From: Stutzerimonas stutzeri RCH2
GTDB lineage: Bacteria > Pseudomonadota > Gammaproteobacteria > Pseudomonadales > Pseudomonadaceae
Direction of reading: 5' to 3'
NCBI RefSeq assembly: GCF_000327065.1
Contig: NC_019936.1
Location: forward strand, 496,001 to 560,000
DNA: 64,000 bases
Shown: positions 25,767 to 36,594 of the stretch, in pieces
Position numbering within the stretch: position 1 is the first letter of the stretch
Layout: each line of letters starts with the position of its first letter
Made by a program: the position numbers and the translations under genes
Notes under the pieces: model-generated
What the model saw: only the letters and a program-made list of their open reading frames with translations
The model's database searches: none
Told to the model about the DNA's origin: nothing

Positions 25767-26938
25767 GGCAGCAGGCCTTCCCAGAAAGGCCCGGTCAGCG
25801 GCGGACGTGGCAGTTCAGGTAGTGTGGGATGCTGGCCGGGGCGAATGCCGTCGCGGGCGAGGGCGGCTTCGACGCGGTCGGAAAAGTCCGGTGACAACGC
25901 CAGCTTGGTCGGCCAGCCGACCAGCAGACGGCCCTGCTCGGCGAGAAAGGCGTTATCCGGACGGGCGAGCGCCGATTGCGCCGGCTCGGCGCGGTCGATA
26001 CGCAGCGTGGCCCAGTGCGCGGCAGACAGATCGATCCAGGGCACCAGTTCGGCCAGTTCCTTTTTCGCCGCGGCGATCTGGCTGGCTTCGTCCCGCGCCA
26101 CGCCGTCGGCTTCGGCCAGGTCGCCACCGAGATACCAGACCCACTCGCCATCCGCCGCCGGATGGCTGGTAACGGTGATGCGCGGCTTGGTGCCGCCGCC
26201 CAGACAGTGAGCGTACAGTGGCTTGAGCGTCGGCGCCTTGACGATGACCATGTGCAGCGGGCGGCGCTGCATGGCCGGTTGCTGCAGGCCGAGCGACGCG
26301 AGCAGCTCGGCAATTCCGCCACCTGCGCTAAACACGATGCGCTGGGCGCGGATCTCGCGGCCGTCGACGCGCAGGCCGACCAGCTCGCCACCGTCATGCA
26401 GCGGCTCGATCTGCTGACCAGCCAGCAGGCTGTCGCCGGCCAGCTCAGCCAGGCGGGCGATCAGGCTGGGCACATCGAGCACCAGTTCACTGAGGCGGTA
26501 GACCTTGCCTTTGAATTCCGGATGCTGCAGCGCGGGCGGCAGCTCTTCGCCCTTGACCTGACCAACCCGCGAGCGCACCGCCTTGCTGGCGAAGAAGCTG
26601 GTGAGGTTGCCGGCCAGGGTGCCCGGCGACCACAGATAGTGGGCATCGGACAACAGACGCACGCCGCTGAGGTCCAGCTCGCCCGTGCCTTCGAGGGCTT
26701 CGCGCCAGCGCCGCGGCATGTCCGCAATCGCCTCGGAGGCGCCGGTAAGGGCACCGCTCAGCGCGTACTTGGTGCCGCCATGAATGATGCCCTGGGACTT
26801 CACGCTCTGCCCGCCGCCAAGCGTTCCCTTGTCCACCAGCAACGTGGCAAAACCTTGTCTGCGCAGGCGCGCGTTGAGCCAGAGGCCGGCGACGCCGCCG
26901 CCAACGATCAGGACGTCGGTGCTGAGGGGTTCAGGCAT
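25763..26938 (-). CDS. FAD-dependent oxidoreductase (DAO family)
   Basis: This 391-residue flavoprotein begins with the Rossmann dinucleotide motif DVLIVGGGVAGLWLNARLRR at residues 8-27 and continues with LVDKGTLGGGQSVKSQGIIH, matching glycerol-3-phosphate dehydrogenase/D-amino-acid oxidase-like proteins. A later GWPTKLALSPDFSDRVEAAL is consistent with the substrate-side C-terminus. It precedes and overlaps the aldo/keto reductase, implying a joint redox step. The start at 26938 is clear. Substrate not determinable from sequence. Confidence 0.85.
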   Translation of the reverse strand: MPEPLSTDVLIVGGGVAGLWLNARLRRQGFATLLVDKGTLGGGQSVKSQGIIHGGTKYALSGALTGASEAIADMPRRWREALEGTGELDLSGVRLLSDAHYLWSPGTLAGNLTSFFASKAVRSRVGQVKGEELPPALQHPEFKGKVYRLSELVLDVPSLIARLAELAGDSLLAGQQIEPLHDGGELVGLRVDGREIRAQRIVFSAGGGIAELLASLGLQQPAMQRRPLHMVIVKAPTLKPLYAHCLGGGTKPRITVTSHPAADGEWVWYLGGDLAEADGVARDEASQIAAAKKELAELVPWIDLSAAHWATLRIDRAEPAQSALARPDNAFLAEQGRLLVGWPTKLALSPDFSDRVEAALARDGIRPGQHPTLPELPRPPLTGPFWEGLLP

Positions 26939-26998
26939 GTGCAGACCTCATACGGGGAAACGGACGCGCAGTATAACTGCATGCAGTTCGCGGGGTGC

Positions 26999-27329
26999 TC
27001 AGTGGCCGGTGCTGCCGGAGAACAGCTGAATGACCACCACGCCAGCGATGATCAGGGCCATACCGAGTACTGCCGGCAGGTCCAGATACCGGCGATAGCA
27101 CTGCTGCAGCGATGCTGACCAGCACGATGCCGAGCCCGGCCCAGATGGCATAGGCGATGCCCACCGGTATGGTTTTCACCACGAGAGCCAGCATCCAGAA
27201 CGACAGGCTGTAGCCTGTGACCACCAGCAGCAGTGGCAGCGGGCGACTGAAGCCGGCCAGCGCCTTCATCGAAGTGGTGGCGACCACTTCGGCGCAGATG
27301 GCGATGGCCAGGTAAACGTAGCCGGACAT
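26999..27329 (-). pseudogene. Frameshifted small multidrug resistance (SMR) exporter
   Basis: From ATG 27329 (ribosome site AGGAT) the frame reads MSGYVYLAIAICAEVVATTS and on to IPVGIAYAIWAGLGIVLVSI, a clear EmrE-type protein with its membrane Glu in the first helix. After AAAVL the frame is lost. In another frame the family's end resumes as YRRYLDLPAVLGMALIIAGV, VVIQLFSGSTGH, with a stop at 26999-27001. The span is 331 bp, two short of the 333 needed for a 110-residue protein. Loss of one CT from a presumed GTGCTCTAT near 27110 fits. As written the protein would lose its fourth helix and be inactive; a sequencing error is possible. Confidence 0.8.
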
Positions 27330-27441
27330 GGCGAGATCCTGATTATGGGCGGGCAACTTCGTTCGGTTCCGACCTCGCCAACAAGTTCGCGGGCAGGGCG
27401 GTTATGGCTCGCGAGCAGGCGGCTTGCTAAGCTCCGCGCCC

Positions 27442-28710
27442 ATGAATCGCACCCTCTATACCCTGCTGTTCCACCTCGGCCTGCCGCTGGTGTTCCTGCG
27501 CCTGCTGTGGCGCGCCTGGCGCGCCCCGGCCTACTCCCGTCGTATCGGCGAGCGTTTCGCCTTCGGTTTGCCGCGGCTGCGTCCGGGTGGCATCTGGGTG
27601 CATGCGGTCTCGGTGGGCGAAAGCATCGCCGCGGCACCGATGATCCGCCAGCTGATGGCGCGCTATCCGCAGCTGCCGATCACCGTCACCTGCATGACCC
27701 CGACTGGCTCGGAGCGCATCCAGGCACTGTTCGGCGACAGCGTGCAGCATTGCTACCTGCCCTATGACCTGCCCTGGGCGGCGGCGCGCTTTCTTGACCG
27801 CCTGCGGCCGAAGCTAGCGGTGGTGATGGAGACCGAACTCTGGCCCAACCATATTCATCAGTGTGCCCGCCGCGGCATTCCCGTGGCGCTGGCCAATGCG
27901 CGGCTGTCCGAACGTTCGGCCCGTGGCTATGCACGCTTCGCCCGCCTGACCGCGCCGATGCTCGCCGAGCTGAGCCTGATTGCCGTGCAGACAGAGGCTG
28001 AGGCCGAGCGATTCCGTCAGCTCGGCGCGCGCCGAGAGTGCGTCGAGGTGACCGGCTCGATCAAGTTCGACCTGACCATCGACCCGGCACTGCTGGTGCG
28101 GGCCAGCGAATTGCGCCAGCAGTGGGCGGCGCAGGAACGGCCATTGTGGATCGCCGCCAGCACTCATGCCGGCGAGGACGAAATCATCCTGGCCGCGCAT
28201 CGGCGTTTGCTGGAGCGGCTTCCGCAGGCGTTGCTGCTGCTGGTGCCGCGGCATCCGGAACGCTTCGCGTCGGTGTTCGAGCTGTGCCGCAAGGAAGGTT
28301 TCGTCGCAGTTAGAAGATCGAAGGGCGAGGCGGTCAGCGCCGTGACCCAGGTGCTGGTCGGCGACACCATGGGCGAGCTGCTGTTTCTCTATGCCCTGGC
28401 CGACATCGCCTTCGTCGGCGGCAGTCTGGTGCCCAATGGCGGGCATAACCTGCTGGAACCTGCTGCCCTGGGCAAGCCGGTGCTCAGTGGCCCGCATCTG
28501 TTCAACTTTCTCGAAATCTCCGCGCAACTGCGCGATGCCGGCGCTCTGAGTGAAGTGCGGGATGCCGACCAGCTGGCTGATGCCGTCGATGAGCTCTGGC
28601 GCGATCCGGCTGCCGCGCAGCGGATGCAGGACGCCGGCCTAGGGGTGCTCAAGGCCAATCAGGGCGCGTTGCAGCGTTTGCTGACAGGATTGGCGAGGCT
28701 GCTCGGCTAG
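27442..28710 (+). CDS. waaA: Kdo transferase
   Basis: This 422-residue GT30 enzyme attaches Kdo residues from CMP-Kdo to lipid IVA at the inner membrane. It has an N-terminal membrane anchor (LYTLLFHLGLPLVFLRLLWR) and the catalytic segment HAVSVGESIAAAP near 54-66, where the Glu is the expected general base. VMETELWPNHIHQCARRGIP near 125-144 and FVGGSLVPNGGHNLLEPAAL near 323-342 follow. ATG 27442 gives MNRTLYTLLFHLGLP, as in P. aeruginosa; a TTG six codons earlier is not conserved. It is convergent with tolC. Confidence 0.95.
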   Translation: MNRTLYTLLFHLGLPLVFLRLLWRAWRAPAYSRRIGERFAFGLPRLRPGGIWVHAVSVGESIAAAPMIRQLMARYPQLPITVTCMTPTGSERIQALFGDSVQHCYLPYDLPWAAARFLDRLRPKLAVVMETELWPNHIHQCARRGIPVALANARLSERSARGYARFARLTAPMLAELSLIAVQTEAEAERFRQLGARRECVEVTGSIKFDLTIDPALLVRASELRQQWAAQERPLWIAASTHAGEDEIILAAHRRLLERLPQALLLLVPRHPERFASVFELCRKEGFVAVRRSKGEAVSAVTQVLVGDTMGELLFLYALADIAFVGGSLVPNGGHNLLEPAALGKPVLSGPHLFNFLEISAQLRDAGALSEVRDADQLADAVDELWRDPAAAQRMQDAGLGVLKANQGALQRLLTGLARLLG

Positions 28711-28844
28711 CAGTGTGGCGTCTGGTCTGGAAGGCAGGCCGGCGCGACTGACGGCGCTGCCCGCAGTGCGTGGTCCTGATGGCTGAAACCCACCCTAGGC
28801 CCGGTCGCGTTGCAGCCTGGTATCGCTAGTACTTCGTTTCGCCT

Positions 28845-28887
28845 GGTGGCGGTGGGCTGCAGGTAGGCTTCAGCCCACCGAGCCACC
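28845..28887. repeat. Imperfect inverted repeat between waaA and tolC
   Basis: GGTGGCGGTGGGCTG at 28845-28859 pairs with CAGCCCACC-GA-GCCACC at 28871-28887, leaving an 11-base loop and a 2-base bulge. It lies between the convergent ends of waaA and tolC, so it may end both transcripts. The composition also resembles short interspersed palindromes of pseudomonads. Confidence 0.45.
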
Positions 28888-28906
28888 GCTCAAGCGAGCC
28901 CCCGCT

Positions 28907-30361
28907 TCAATAATCCACACGCACCGGCTGGCCGATGGTCTGCGGCAGGTCCGGCGGCAGGAAGTCGGTGTCCGGGTTGTAGTCGGGCTTCAGGTACGCC
29001 GCCAATTGCTGCAAGTCGTCCGGGTTGAGTGTGCCGGCGGCCTGTTTCAGACGCAGGTTGTCGAGAATGTAGTCGTAGCGGGCGTTGTTGTAGTCGCGCA
29101 CGGCGCCGTAGAGACGGCGCTGGGTGTCGAGTACGTCGACGATGTTGCGCGTGCCGACCTGATAGCCAATTTCCGTTGCCTCCAGCGCGCTCTGGTTGGA
29201 AATGATCGACTGCCGGCGGGCTTCGACCTGCTCGATATCGGTGTTCACCGCCCGATGCAGATTGCGTGTGGATTCGACCACCTGGCGGCGCAGACTTTCG
29301 CGTTGCTGCTCGCTCTGGCTGAGTTGGTAATAGGCCTCGCGACTCTGCGAGGTGGTCAGGCCGCCACTGTAGAGCGGGATGTTCAGCTGCAGGCCGATGC
29401 TGCGTTGTTCGACATCACCGGTGTAGCGCGGCATGTCGAAGCCCGGGATGTTCTGGGAATTGCTGAAACCCAGCGAGTCGTTGTCGCCCTTGCGATAGGA
29501 CGCCACCGCATCGAGCGTCGGTGCATGGCCGGAGCGGCGCTGGCGCAGGGTTTCCTCGGCCGCGGTCACCGCGTAATTGACCGCCAGCAGGTTGAGGTTC
29601 TGCCGCGTCGCGGTATCGACCCAGGCCTTGGCCTCGTTTGGCGCTGGGGCCAGCACCGGCAGGGTGTGGCGGATGCCTTCGAGGGCGATGTACTCGCGGT
29701 TGGTCAGGGTGAACAGAGCCTGGAAGGCATCGTCAACCTGGCGCTGGGCGATGGAGCGGTTGGCCCGCGCGGTATCGAACCCGGCCTGGGCTTCGAGCAC
29801 GTCCGTCTTGTCGGAGAGGCCGACCTCGAAGCGCTCGTTGGCCTGGTCGAGCTGGCGCTTGAATGCTGCTTCCTCGGCTTTTACCGCGGCCAGGTTGTCC
29901 TGCGCGCGCAGCACGGCGAAGTAGGACTGGGCGCTCTGCAGGATCAGGTCCTGCTCGGCGATGGAGTATTCGATTGCGGCCTGCTCGCTGACGGCTTGCG
30001 CGGCCTTGAGCTGGAACCAGCGATCGGCGCGGAAGATCGGCTGGCTCAGCGTCGCCTGATAGGCGGTGCCGCTGCGCGACAGCGATGTCGAACCTCGGCT
30101 GGTGTCGACGTCCGTTTCGGTGTCGCTCAGCTCTGCGCCGGCGCTGAGATTGGGCAGCAATCCAGCACGTGCCTGCGGCACGATTTCCTGGCGAGCGCGG
30201 AACTGCGCGCGAGCTGCAGCCAGGTCGGCATTGTTGTTGACGGCTTGCTGATAGACGCTGACCAGGTCGGTCTTGCTGGCGAGCGGGACGGTTTCCTGTG
30301 CCCAGGCTGCTCCGGCGGTGAGGGAGGCCACGGCGAGAGCCAGCGGGAGTCTGCGCAGCAT
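28907..30361 (-). CDS. tolC: TolC family outer-membrane channel
   Basis: This 484-residue outer-membrane efflux/secretion duct has a signal peptide MLRRLPLALAVASLTAGAAW ending AWA-Q, then two copies of the OEP domain. DLVSVYQQAVNNNADLAAAR opens the first half, and RQNLNLLAVNYAVTAAEETL the second. EIGYQVGTRNIVDVLDTQRR near residues 391-410 is the strongly conserved helical segment. It works with inner-membrane pumps or type I secretion systems not encoded here. The start at 30361 gives a clean signal peptide; a TTG 11 codons earlier is less likely. It is divergent from thiC. Confidence 0.92.
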   Translation of the reverse strand: MLRRLPLALAVASLTAGAAWAQETVPLASKTDLVSVYQQAVNNNADLAAARAQFRARQEIVPQARAGLLPNLSAGAELSDTETDVDTSRGSTSLSRSGTAYQATLSQPIFRADRWFQLKAAQAVSEQAAIEYSIAEQDLILQSAQSYFAVLRAQDNLAAVKAEEAAFKRQLDQANERFEVGLSDKTDVLEAQAGFDTARANRSIAQRQVDDAFQALFTLTNREYIALEGIRHTLPVLAPAPNEAKAWVDTATRQNLNLLAVNYAVTAAEETLRQRRSGHAPTLDAVASYRKGDNDSLGFSNSQNIPGFDMPRYTGDVEQRSIGLQLNIPLYSGGLTTSQSREAYYQLSQSEQQRESLRRQVVESTRNLHRAVNTDIEQVEARRQSIISNQSALEATEIGYQVGTRNIVDVLDTQRRLYGAVRDYNNARYDYILDNLRLKQAAGTLNPDDLQQLAAYLKPDYNPDTDFLPPDLPQTIGQPVRVDY

Positions 30362-30542
30362 GTTGGGTCCATCCTGAATAGAGCTGATGGGCAAGGCTAA
30401 GCGGCAGCTGTCAGGGGGTCAAGGCGCGTGTGCGAAGCAGGGTCGGATGGCGAATGTGGCTGGCCGAAATGACCGAACGGTCGACTACTTTCGCCCTCGG
30501 CATGGCGTTCCTACGGGGTCTTGATTAGACTCGATGGCGTTC

Positions 30543-32624
<2,082 letters not shown>

Positions 32625-32644
32625 CCAGCTGCCTGCAGGTGAGC

Positions 32645-32676
32645 CGAAGCGGGCCGGCAGATGCCGGCCCGCTTCG
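32645..32676. terminator. Bidirectional terminator between thiC and the RsiV-like gene
   Basis: A perfect 15-bp inverted repeat (CGAAGCGGGCCGGCA at 32645-32659 with TGCCGGCCCGCTTCG at 32662-32676) lies 20 bp after the thiC stop and 5 bp beyond the convergent gene's stop. The stem is very strong, but neither side has a long U-run. Confidence 0.65.
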
Positions 32677-32681
32677 TATCC

Positions 32682-33419
32682 TCAGAGATATTCCGGCTTC
32701 AGAATGCCTTTGAGCTGTTCATGGGGAATGAACAGCTCGGGGTGACCGCTCGAGTACGGCGCAATGCTGTACACGTCATATTTGAGCAACACGCTGTCCT
32801 TGAGCAGCGCAACGTTCGCGGTTTGCTGGAACGGCCAGAACTCGAGGAATGCGGCATCCTGATCGTGTTCGTTCTCCACCAGCCAGCGCTGATGCGCCTG
32901 GCGCGCCGCCCGCCAGAAGTTGCCTTCCTGACCGGGGATCAGCAGATCTTCCAGGCGCAGCTCGCGGTGCTTCTTGCTGTCGTAGTTGATGAAGCCGCGA
33001 CCGGGCATGCCGTGGGCGCCACCGACATACAGATAGCTGGAAAGCTCGACGACCAGAATGTTGCGGTGCTGGTCACGCAGCTTGGCCTGCAGATAACTGC
33101 TCCAGCCTGGTTCTGCCGTACGCAGAAAGCCTTGTTGATAGCTCTGCAAGGATTCGGGTAACCGATCATCCGGACCGTTGATCGTCATCCGACGCAGGCG
33201 CGCGTCGATCAGGCGGTTCAGTTCCGGCTCGTCGGCAAATGTCAGGCTATCGATGTTTACCAGCGGGCAGTTTTCTCCCTCGCAGCCCTTGGGCCGCTGT
33301 TCGGTAACGGTCTGGCGGACCTCCACCGGGCGTTCCGAAGCAAAGTGCTGGCAGCCGCCAAGCAGCATCGCAAGGCTGCTCAGTGCGATGAAATTGCGAA
33401 TGTATGCGGTTGGAATCAT
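32682..33419 (-). CDS. RsiV/DUF3298-like lipoprotein
   Basis: This is a 245-residue secreted lipoprotein. The signal peptide FIALSSLAMLLGGC has a lipobox with Cys at residue 18 of the start used here. The mature part has the DUF4163/DUF3298 (RsiV, PdaC-like) layout: LNRLIDARLRRM, SSYLQAKLRDQHRNILVVEL and YVGGAHGMPGRGFINYD, the hallmark GGAHG block. Bacillus RsiV senses lysozyme, but the function here is unknown. ATG 33419 is preferred because GGA lies 6 bp upstream; ATG 33434 in the same frame is possible. It corresponds by position to PA4972 and is divergent from nudF by 217 bp. Confidence 0.82.
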   Translation of the reverse strand: MIPTAYIRNFIALSSLAMLLGGCQHFASERPVEVRQTVTEQRPKGCEGENCPLVNIDSLTFADEPELNRLIDARLRRMTINGPDDRLPESLQSYQQGFLRTAEPGWSSYLQAKLRDQHRNILVVELSSYLYVGGAHGMPGRGFINYDSKKHRELRLEDLLIPGQEGNFWRAARQAHQRWLVENEHDQDAAFLEFWPFQQTANVALLKDSVLLKYDVYSIAPYSSGHPELFIPHEQLKGILKPEYL

Positions 33420-33636
33420 GGTTCGTCCAGACATGGCAGTGCGCTTTCGATTGCCGGTCACACCCGAAGTTCGTGAGTTCCGGCTGGTTGGGCCCTCTTC
33501 GGTTACGGTGGTCTGCAAAGGGCTGCACCGGAGGCACTGCCGCGCTAGGCTTTGACGACAAAGCCGCTCACGATGTGACGGTTGCAGTCGTTCGCTGCCG
33601 TGTCCGGCGCGGATCAAACCGATATGAGTGGTGCCC

Positions 33637-34254
33637 ATGAGCGAGACCTTCAAACCCGGCCCGGATGATGTCCAGATCCTCCGACGAGAGCAATGCTTCA
33701 GCGGCTTCTACCGGCTGGATCGTCTGCACCTGCGCCATCGCCAGTTCAACGGTGACATGGGCGCTGAGCTGAGTCGCGAGCTATTCGTCCGCCACGATGC
33801 GGTATGCGTGCTGCCCTATGATCCGCTACTCGATCGCGTGGTGCTGATCGAGCAGTTCCGGGTCGGTGCGCTGGGCAAGGTCGATAACCCCTGGCTGATC
33901 GAGCTGGTGGCAGGTCTGATCGACAAGGATGAGGCACCCGAAGAGGTTGCACGGCGCGAAGCTATCGAAGAGGCTGGGCTGCACCTGGGCGAGCTCTGGC
34001 CCGTCAGCCAGTATTTCCCGTCCCCTGGCGGCAGCGATGAGCGGGTGTATCTGTATGTCGGTCGCTGCGACAGCGAGGGTGCCGATGGGGTGTTCGGCCT
34101 GGCCGAGGAAGGCGAAGATATCCGCGTGCACGTCTGGTCGCTACCGGAGGCACTCCGCGCCGTCAATGATGGTCGTATCGACAATGCCGCCAGCATCATT
34201 GCCTTGCAGTGGCTGGCCTTGAATCGCGAGCAGGTGCGGGGGGCGTGGACATGA
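33637..34254 (+). CDS. nudF: ADP-ribose pyrophosphatase (Nudix)
   Basis: This 205-residue Nudix hydrolase cleaves ADP-ribose to AMP and ribose-5-phosphate. The Nudix box is perfect: G-LIDKD-E-APEEVAR-REAIEEAGL (GX5EX7REUXEEXGU) near residues 92-114. Upstream VLIEQFRVGAL and downstream YFPSPGGSDERVYLYVG are typical of the NudF/ADPRase branch. ATG 33637 gives MSETFKPGPDDVQIL. Its stop overlaps the DUF1249 start (ATGA). The order nudF-DUF1249-cpdA-yqiA-parE is shared with P. aeruginosa and E. coli. Confidence 0.93.
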   Translation: MSETFKPGPDDVQILRREQCFSGFYRLDRLHLRHRQFNGDMGAELSRELFVRHDAVCVLPYDPLLDRVVLIEQFRVGALGKVDNPWLIELVAGLIDKDEAPEEVARREAIEEAGLHLGELWPVSQYFPSPGGSDERVYLYVGRCDSEGADGVFGLAEEGEDIRVHVWSLPEALRAVNDGRIDNAASIIALQWLALNREQVRGAWT

Positions 34255-34697
34255 GAAAGACGCGCGAGCGTTACCGAGTCGACCTGCTCGAACTGCAGTC
34301 GGCCTGCGAGGCCAATTACCTACGCTTGATGCGGCTACTGCCAGGCATGCGCAGTGCTTGCGACGCACGGCGCATCGCGATCAGTCAGGGCGACATGTTG
34401 CTCGGTGTGCTGGTGCTGGAAGTGCTGGAGAGCTGCCCCTACACCACGACCTTGCAGGTCAGTCAGGAGCATTGCCTGACCTGGCTGCCCGTGCCGAAGA
34501 TGGAAGTGCGCGTCTATCACGATGCACGCATGGCCGAGGTCATTCGTGCCGAGAATGCCCGGCGTTTTCGCGGGATCTATCATTATCCCAACGCACAGAT
34601 GCACCAGCCGGACGAGAAGAACCAACTCAACCTCTTCCTCGGCGAATGGTTGGGCCACTGCCTGGCCTGCGGTCACGAGCTCGAACCGGTGCTCTGA
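34251..34697 (+). CDS. DUF1249 family protein (YqiB)
   Basis: This is a 148-residue cytosolic protein of the DUF1249/YqiB family. Its conserved parts are YRVDLLELQSACEANYLRLM at the N-terminus, the central VRVYHDARMAEVI, and the C-terminal HYPNAQMHQPDEKNQLNLFL motif. The function is unknown; conservation next to nudF and cpdA across gammaproteobacteria suggests a shared role. ATG 34251 overlaps the nudF stop by 4 bp. Confidence 0.9.
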   Translation: MRKTRERYRVDLLELQSACEANYLRLMRLLPGMRSACDARRIAISQGDMLLGVLVLEVLESCPYTTTLQVSQEHCLTWLPVPKMEVRVYHDARMAEVIRAENARRFRGIYHYPNAQMHQPDEKNQLNLFLGEWLGHCLACGHELEPVL

Positions 34698-34850
34698 TTT
34701 TCCTTCGCCACCAATGGCGGACGGCGGTCCGCAACCGATCTCCTGGCAGGTATGCCGCACGGTTCTGTGACCCAGGCCCACTTCCGAGGTTTACCCTCCT
34801 AGCGGGCTCCTACCATAATTCCGTTGCGATTTAGCTCAAGGAGAAGGGCC

Positions 34851-35666
34851 TTGCCTGGTGCGACCCTGACTGCTGTTGAAGATTCGGTTCTGCTGGTGCA
34901 GCTCACCGATAGCCATCTGTTTGCCGAAGCGGACGGCAAGCTGCTGGGCATGAATACGTGCGACAGCCTGGAGCGTGTAATCGAGCTGGCCATCGACGAG
35001 CAGCCGCGCATCGATCTGGTCCTGGCCACCGGCGATCTGTCGCAGGATGGCTCGGTGGCGTCATACCAGCGGTTTCGTCGGCTTGCCGAGCGCATCGAAG
35101 CCCCGGCGCGCTGGTGTCCGGGCAATCACGACGAGCTGGCGGCGATGCGCGAGGCCAGTCGCGGCAGCGCGCTGATGGAGCCTGTGCTGGAGATCGGCGG
35201 CTGGCGCGTGGTGATGCTCGATACCCTGGTGGCGGGCTCGGTATACGGCATGCTGCGCAGCGACCAACTCGATCTGCTCGATCAGGCGCTCAGCGAGGCC
35301 CCGGCCCACCATCATCTGATCTGTCTGCATCATCATCCAGTGTCCATCGGCAGTCGCTGGATGGATACCATCGGGCTGCGCAACCCGGATGCGCTGTTCG
35401 AGGTGCTGGACCGTCATAGCAACGTGCGGGCATTGCTCTGGGGGCACATCCATCAGGAGTTCGATCACTGGCGCAACGACTTGCGTTTGCTGGCGTCGCC
35501 TTCCACCGGCGTGCAGTTCACACCGCAGAGCGAGGATTTCCAGGTCGACAGCGCAGCGCCAGGCTATCGCTGGTTGCGGCTGTACGCTGATGGGCGATTG
35601 GACACCGAGGTTTCCCGGGTCAGCGGTATCGAATTCGAAATCGATTACAGTGTGAAGGGTTATTGA
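34851..35666 (+). CDS. cpdA: 3',5'-cyclic-AMP phosphodiesterase
   Basis: This 271-residue class III metallophosphoesterase hydrolyses cAMP and so tunes Vfr/Crp signalling. Metal ligands are visible in LVQLTDSHLF, LATGDLSQDGS, GNHDE, HHHPV and LLWGHIHQEFDH. The TTG start at 34851 is chosen because AGGAG lies 7 bp upstream and the resulting MPGATLTAVEDSVLLVQ fits the family; an earlier in-frame codon at 34824 would include the ribosome site. It lies 153 bp after DUF1249, where I see no gene. Confidence 0.92.
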   Translation: MPGATLTAVEDSVLLVQLTDSHLFAEADGKLLGMNTCDSLERVIELAIDEQPRIDLVLATGDLSQDGSVASYQRFRRLAERIEAPARWCPGNHDELAAMREASRGSALMEPVLEIGGWRVVMLDTLVAGSVYGMLRSDQLDLLDQALSEAPAHHHLICLHHHPVSIGSRWMDTIGLRNPDALFEVLDRHSNVRALLWGHIHQEFDHWRNDLRLLASPSTGVQFTPQSEDFQVDSAAPGYRWLRLYADGRLDTEVSRVSGIEFEIDYSVKGY

Positions 35667-35832
35667 AGGCTTGCGGCTCCTGAGCTCGCGCGGTGGACCA
35701 TGGCGTCGGACGCAGCGAACCGTTTCTGCTTGTTTCCTATCCATCTACTGCCTTGCGCATGCGCGTTGCCGGTCTGCTTGCAGATGACAGCGCGTGCCTT
35801 GTAGCCTTGCGGTTTTTCTACAGGCTGTATCG

Positions 35833-36438
35833 ATGTCCAGTGATTCGCCTTCGATCCTTTATATACACGGCCTCAACAGCTCACCGCTTTCGCAGAAGGC
35901 GAGCCAACTGTCCGCTGCGTTGGAAAAACTGGGTTTGGCCGAGCGGCTGCGGGTTCCTGCGCTGCACCATCATCCTCGGCAGGCCATCGCCCAGCTTGAG
36001 GCATGCATCAGCGAGCTCGGGCGGCCGCTGCTGGTCGGCAGCTCGCTTGGCGGCTACTATGCGACGCACCTCGCCGAGCGGCATGGCCTGAAGGCCTTGC
36101 TGATCAACCCGGCCGTGACTCCGCATCGTCGCTTCGACGGTTACCTCGGGCCGCAGACGAACCTGTACAGCGGGGAGGTCTGGGAGCTGACCGAGGATCA
36201 TGTCGCCGCGTTGGCTGAACTGGAGACCGCGCCACCGCAGGATGCCGAGCGTTATCAGGTCTGGTTGCAGACTGCCGACGAAACGCTGGATTACCGTGAC
36301 GCTGCACAGTTCTATCGTGGCTGTGCGCTGCGTATTCAGGCCGGTGGTGACCATGGTTTTCAAGGCTTCAGCGAGCGCTTGCCGGCGCTGCTGGCCTTTG
36401 CCGGCGTCGCGCCGCAAATATGGCTGGAGCAGCTCTGA
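35833..36438 (+). CDS. yqiA: YqiA-type esterase
   Basis: This 201-residue alpha/beta hydrolase starts MSSDSPSILYIHGLNSSPLS. Its nucleophile elbow is GSSLGGYYATHLA (Ser in GxSxG near residue 76), followed by LLINPAVTPHRRF and the catalytic His in GGDHGFQGF near 180. The YqiA family hydrolyses short-chain esters such as palmitoyl-CoA and p-nitrophenyl esters; the in vivo substrate is unclear. ATG 35833 is the family-like start. It is conserved just upstream of parE in gammaproteobacteria. Confidence 0.9.
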   Translation: MSSDSPSILYIHGLNSSPLSQKASQLSAALEKLGLAERLRVPALHHHPRQAIAQLEACISELGRPLLVGSSLGGYYATHLAERHGLKALLINPAVTPHRRFDGYLGPQTNLYSGEVWELTEDHVAALAELETAPPQDAERYQVWLQTADETLDYRDAAQFYRGCALRIQAGGDHGFQGFSERLPALLAFAGVAPQIWLEQL

Positions 36439-36594
36439 CGGGCATGCGATTCGGAGCAACGCTGCCTGATCATGCGGCTAGCCGTCCGGGCGGTTTCACC
36501 CATGCGGCCCCGTCGTTTCATTCCGGTCGGTGTGCTGTTTTTTTCACAGTCCGCAAGGGCCAATTGTTCAGAACATAAGGACAGTGCCAGACAG

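Noticed and set aside
28711..28906. Small gene between waaA and tolC
   Set aside because: No frame with a start and ribosome site; the region holds an inverted repeat between convergent genes.
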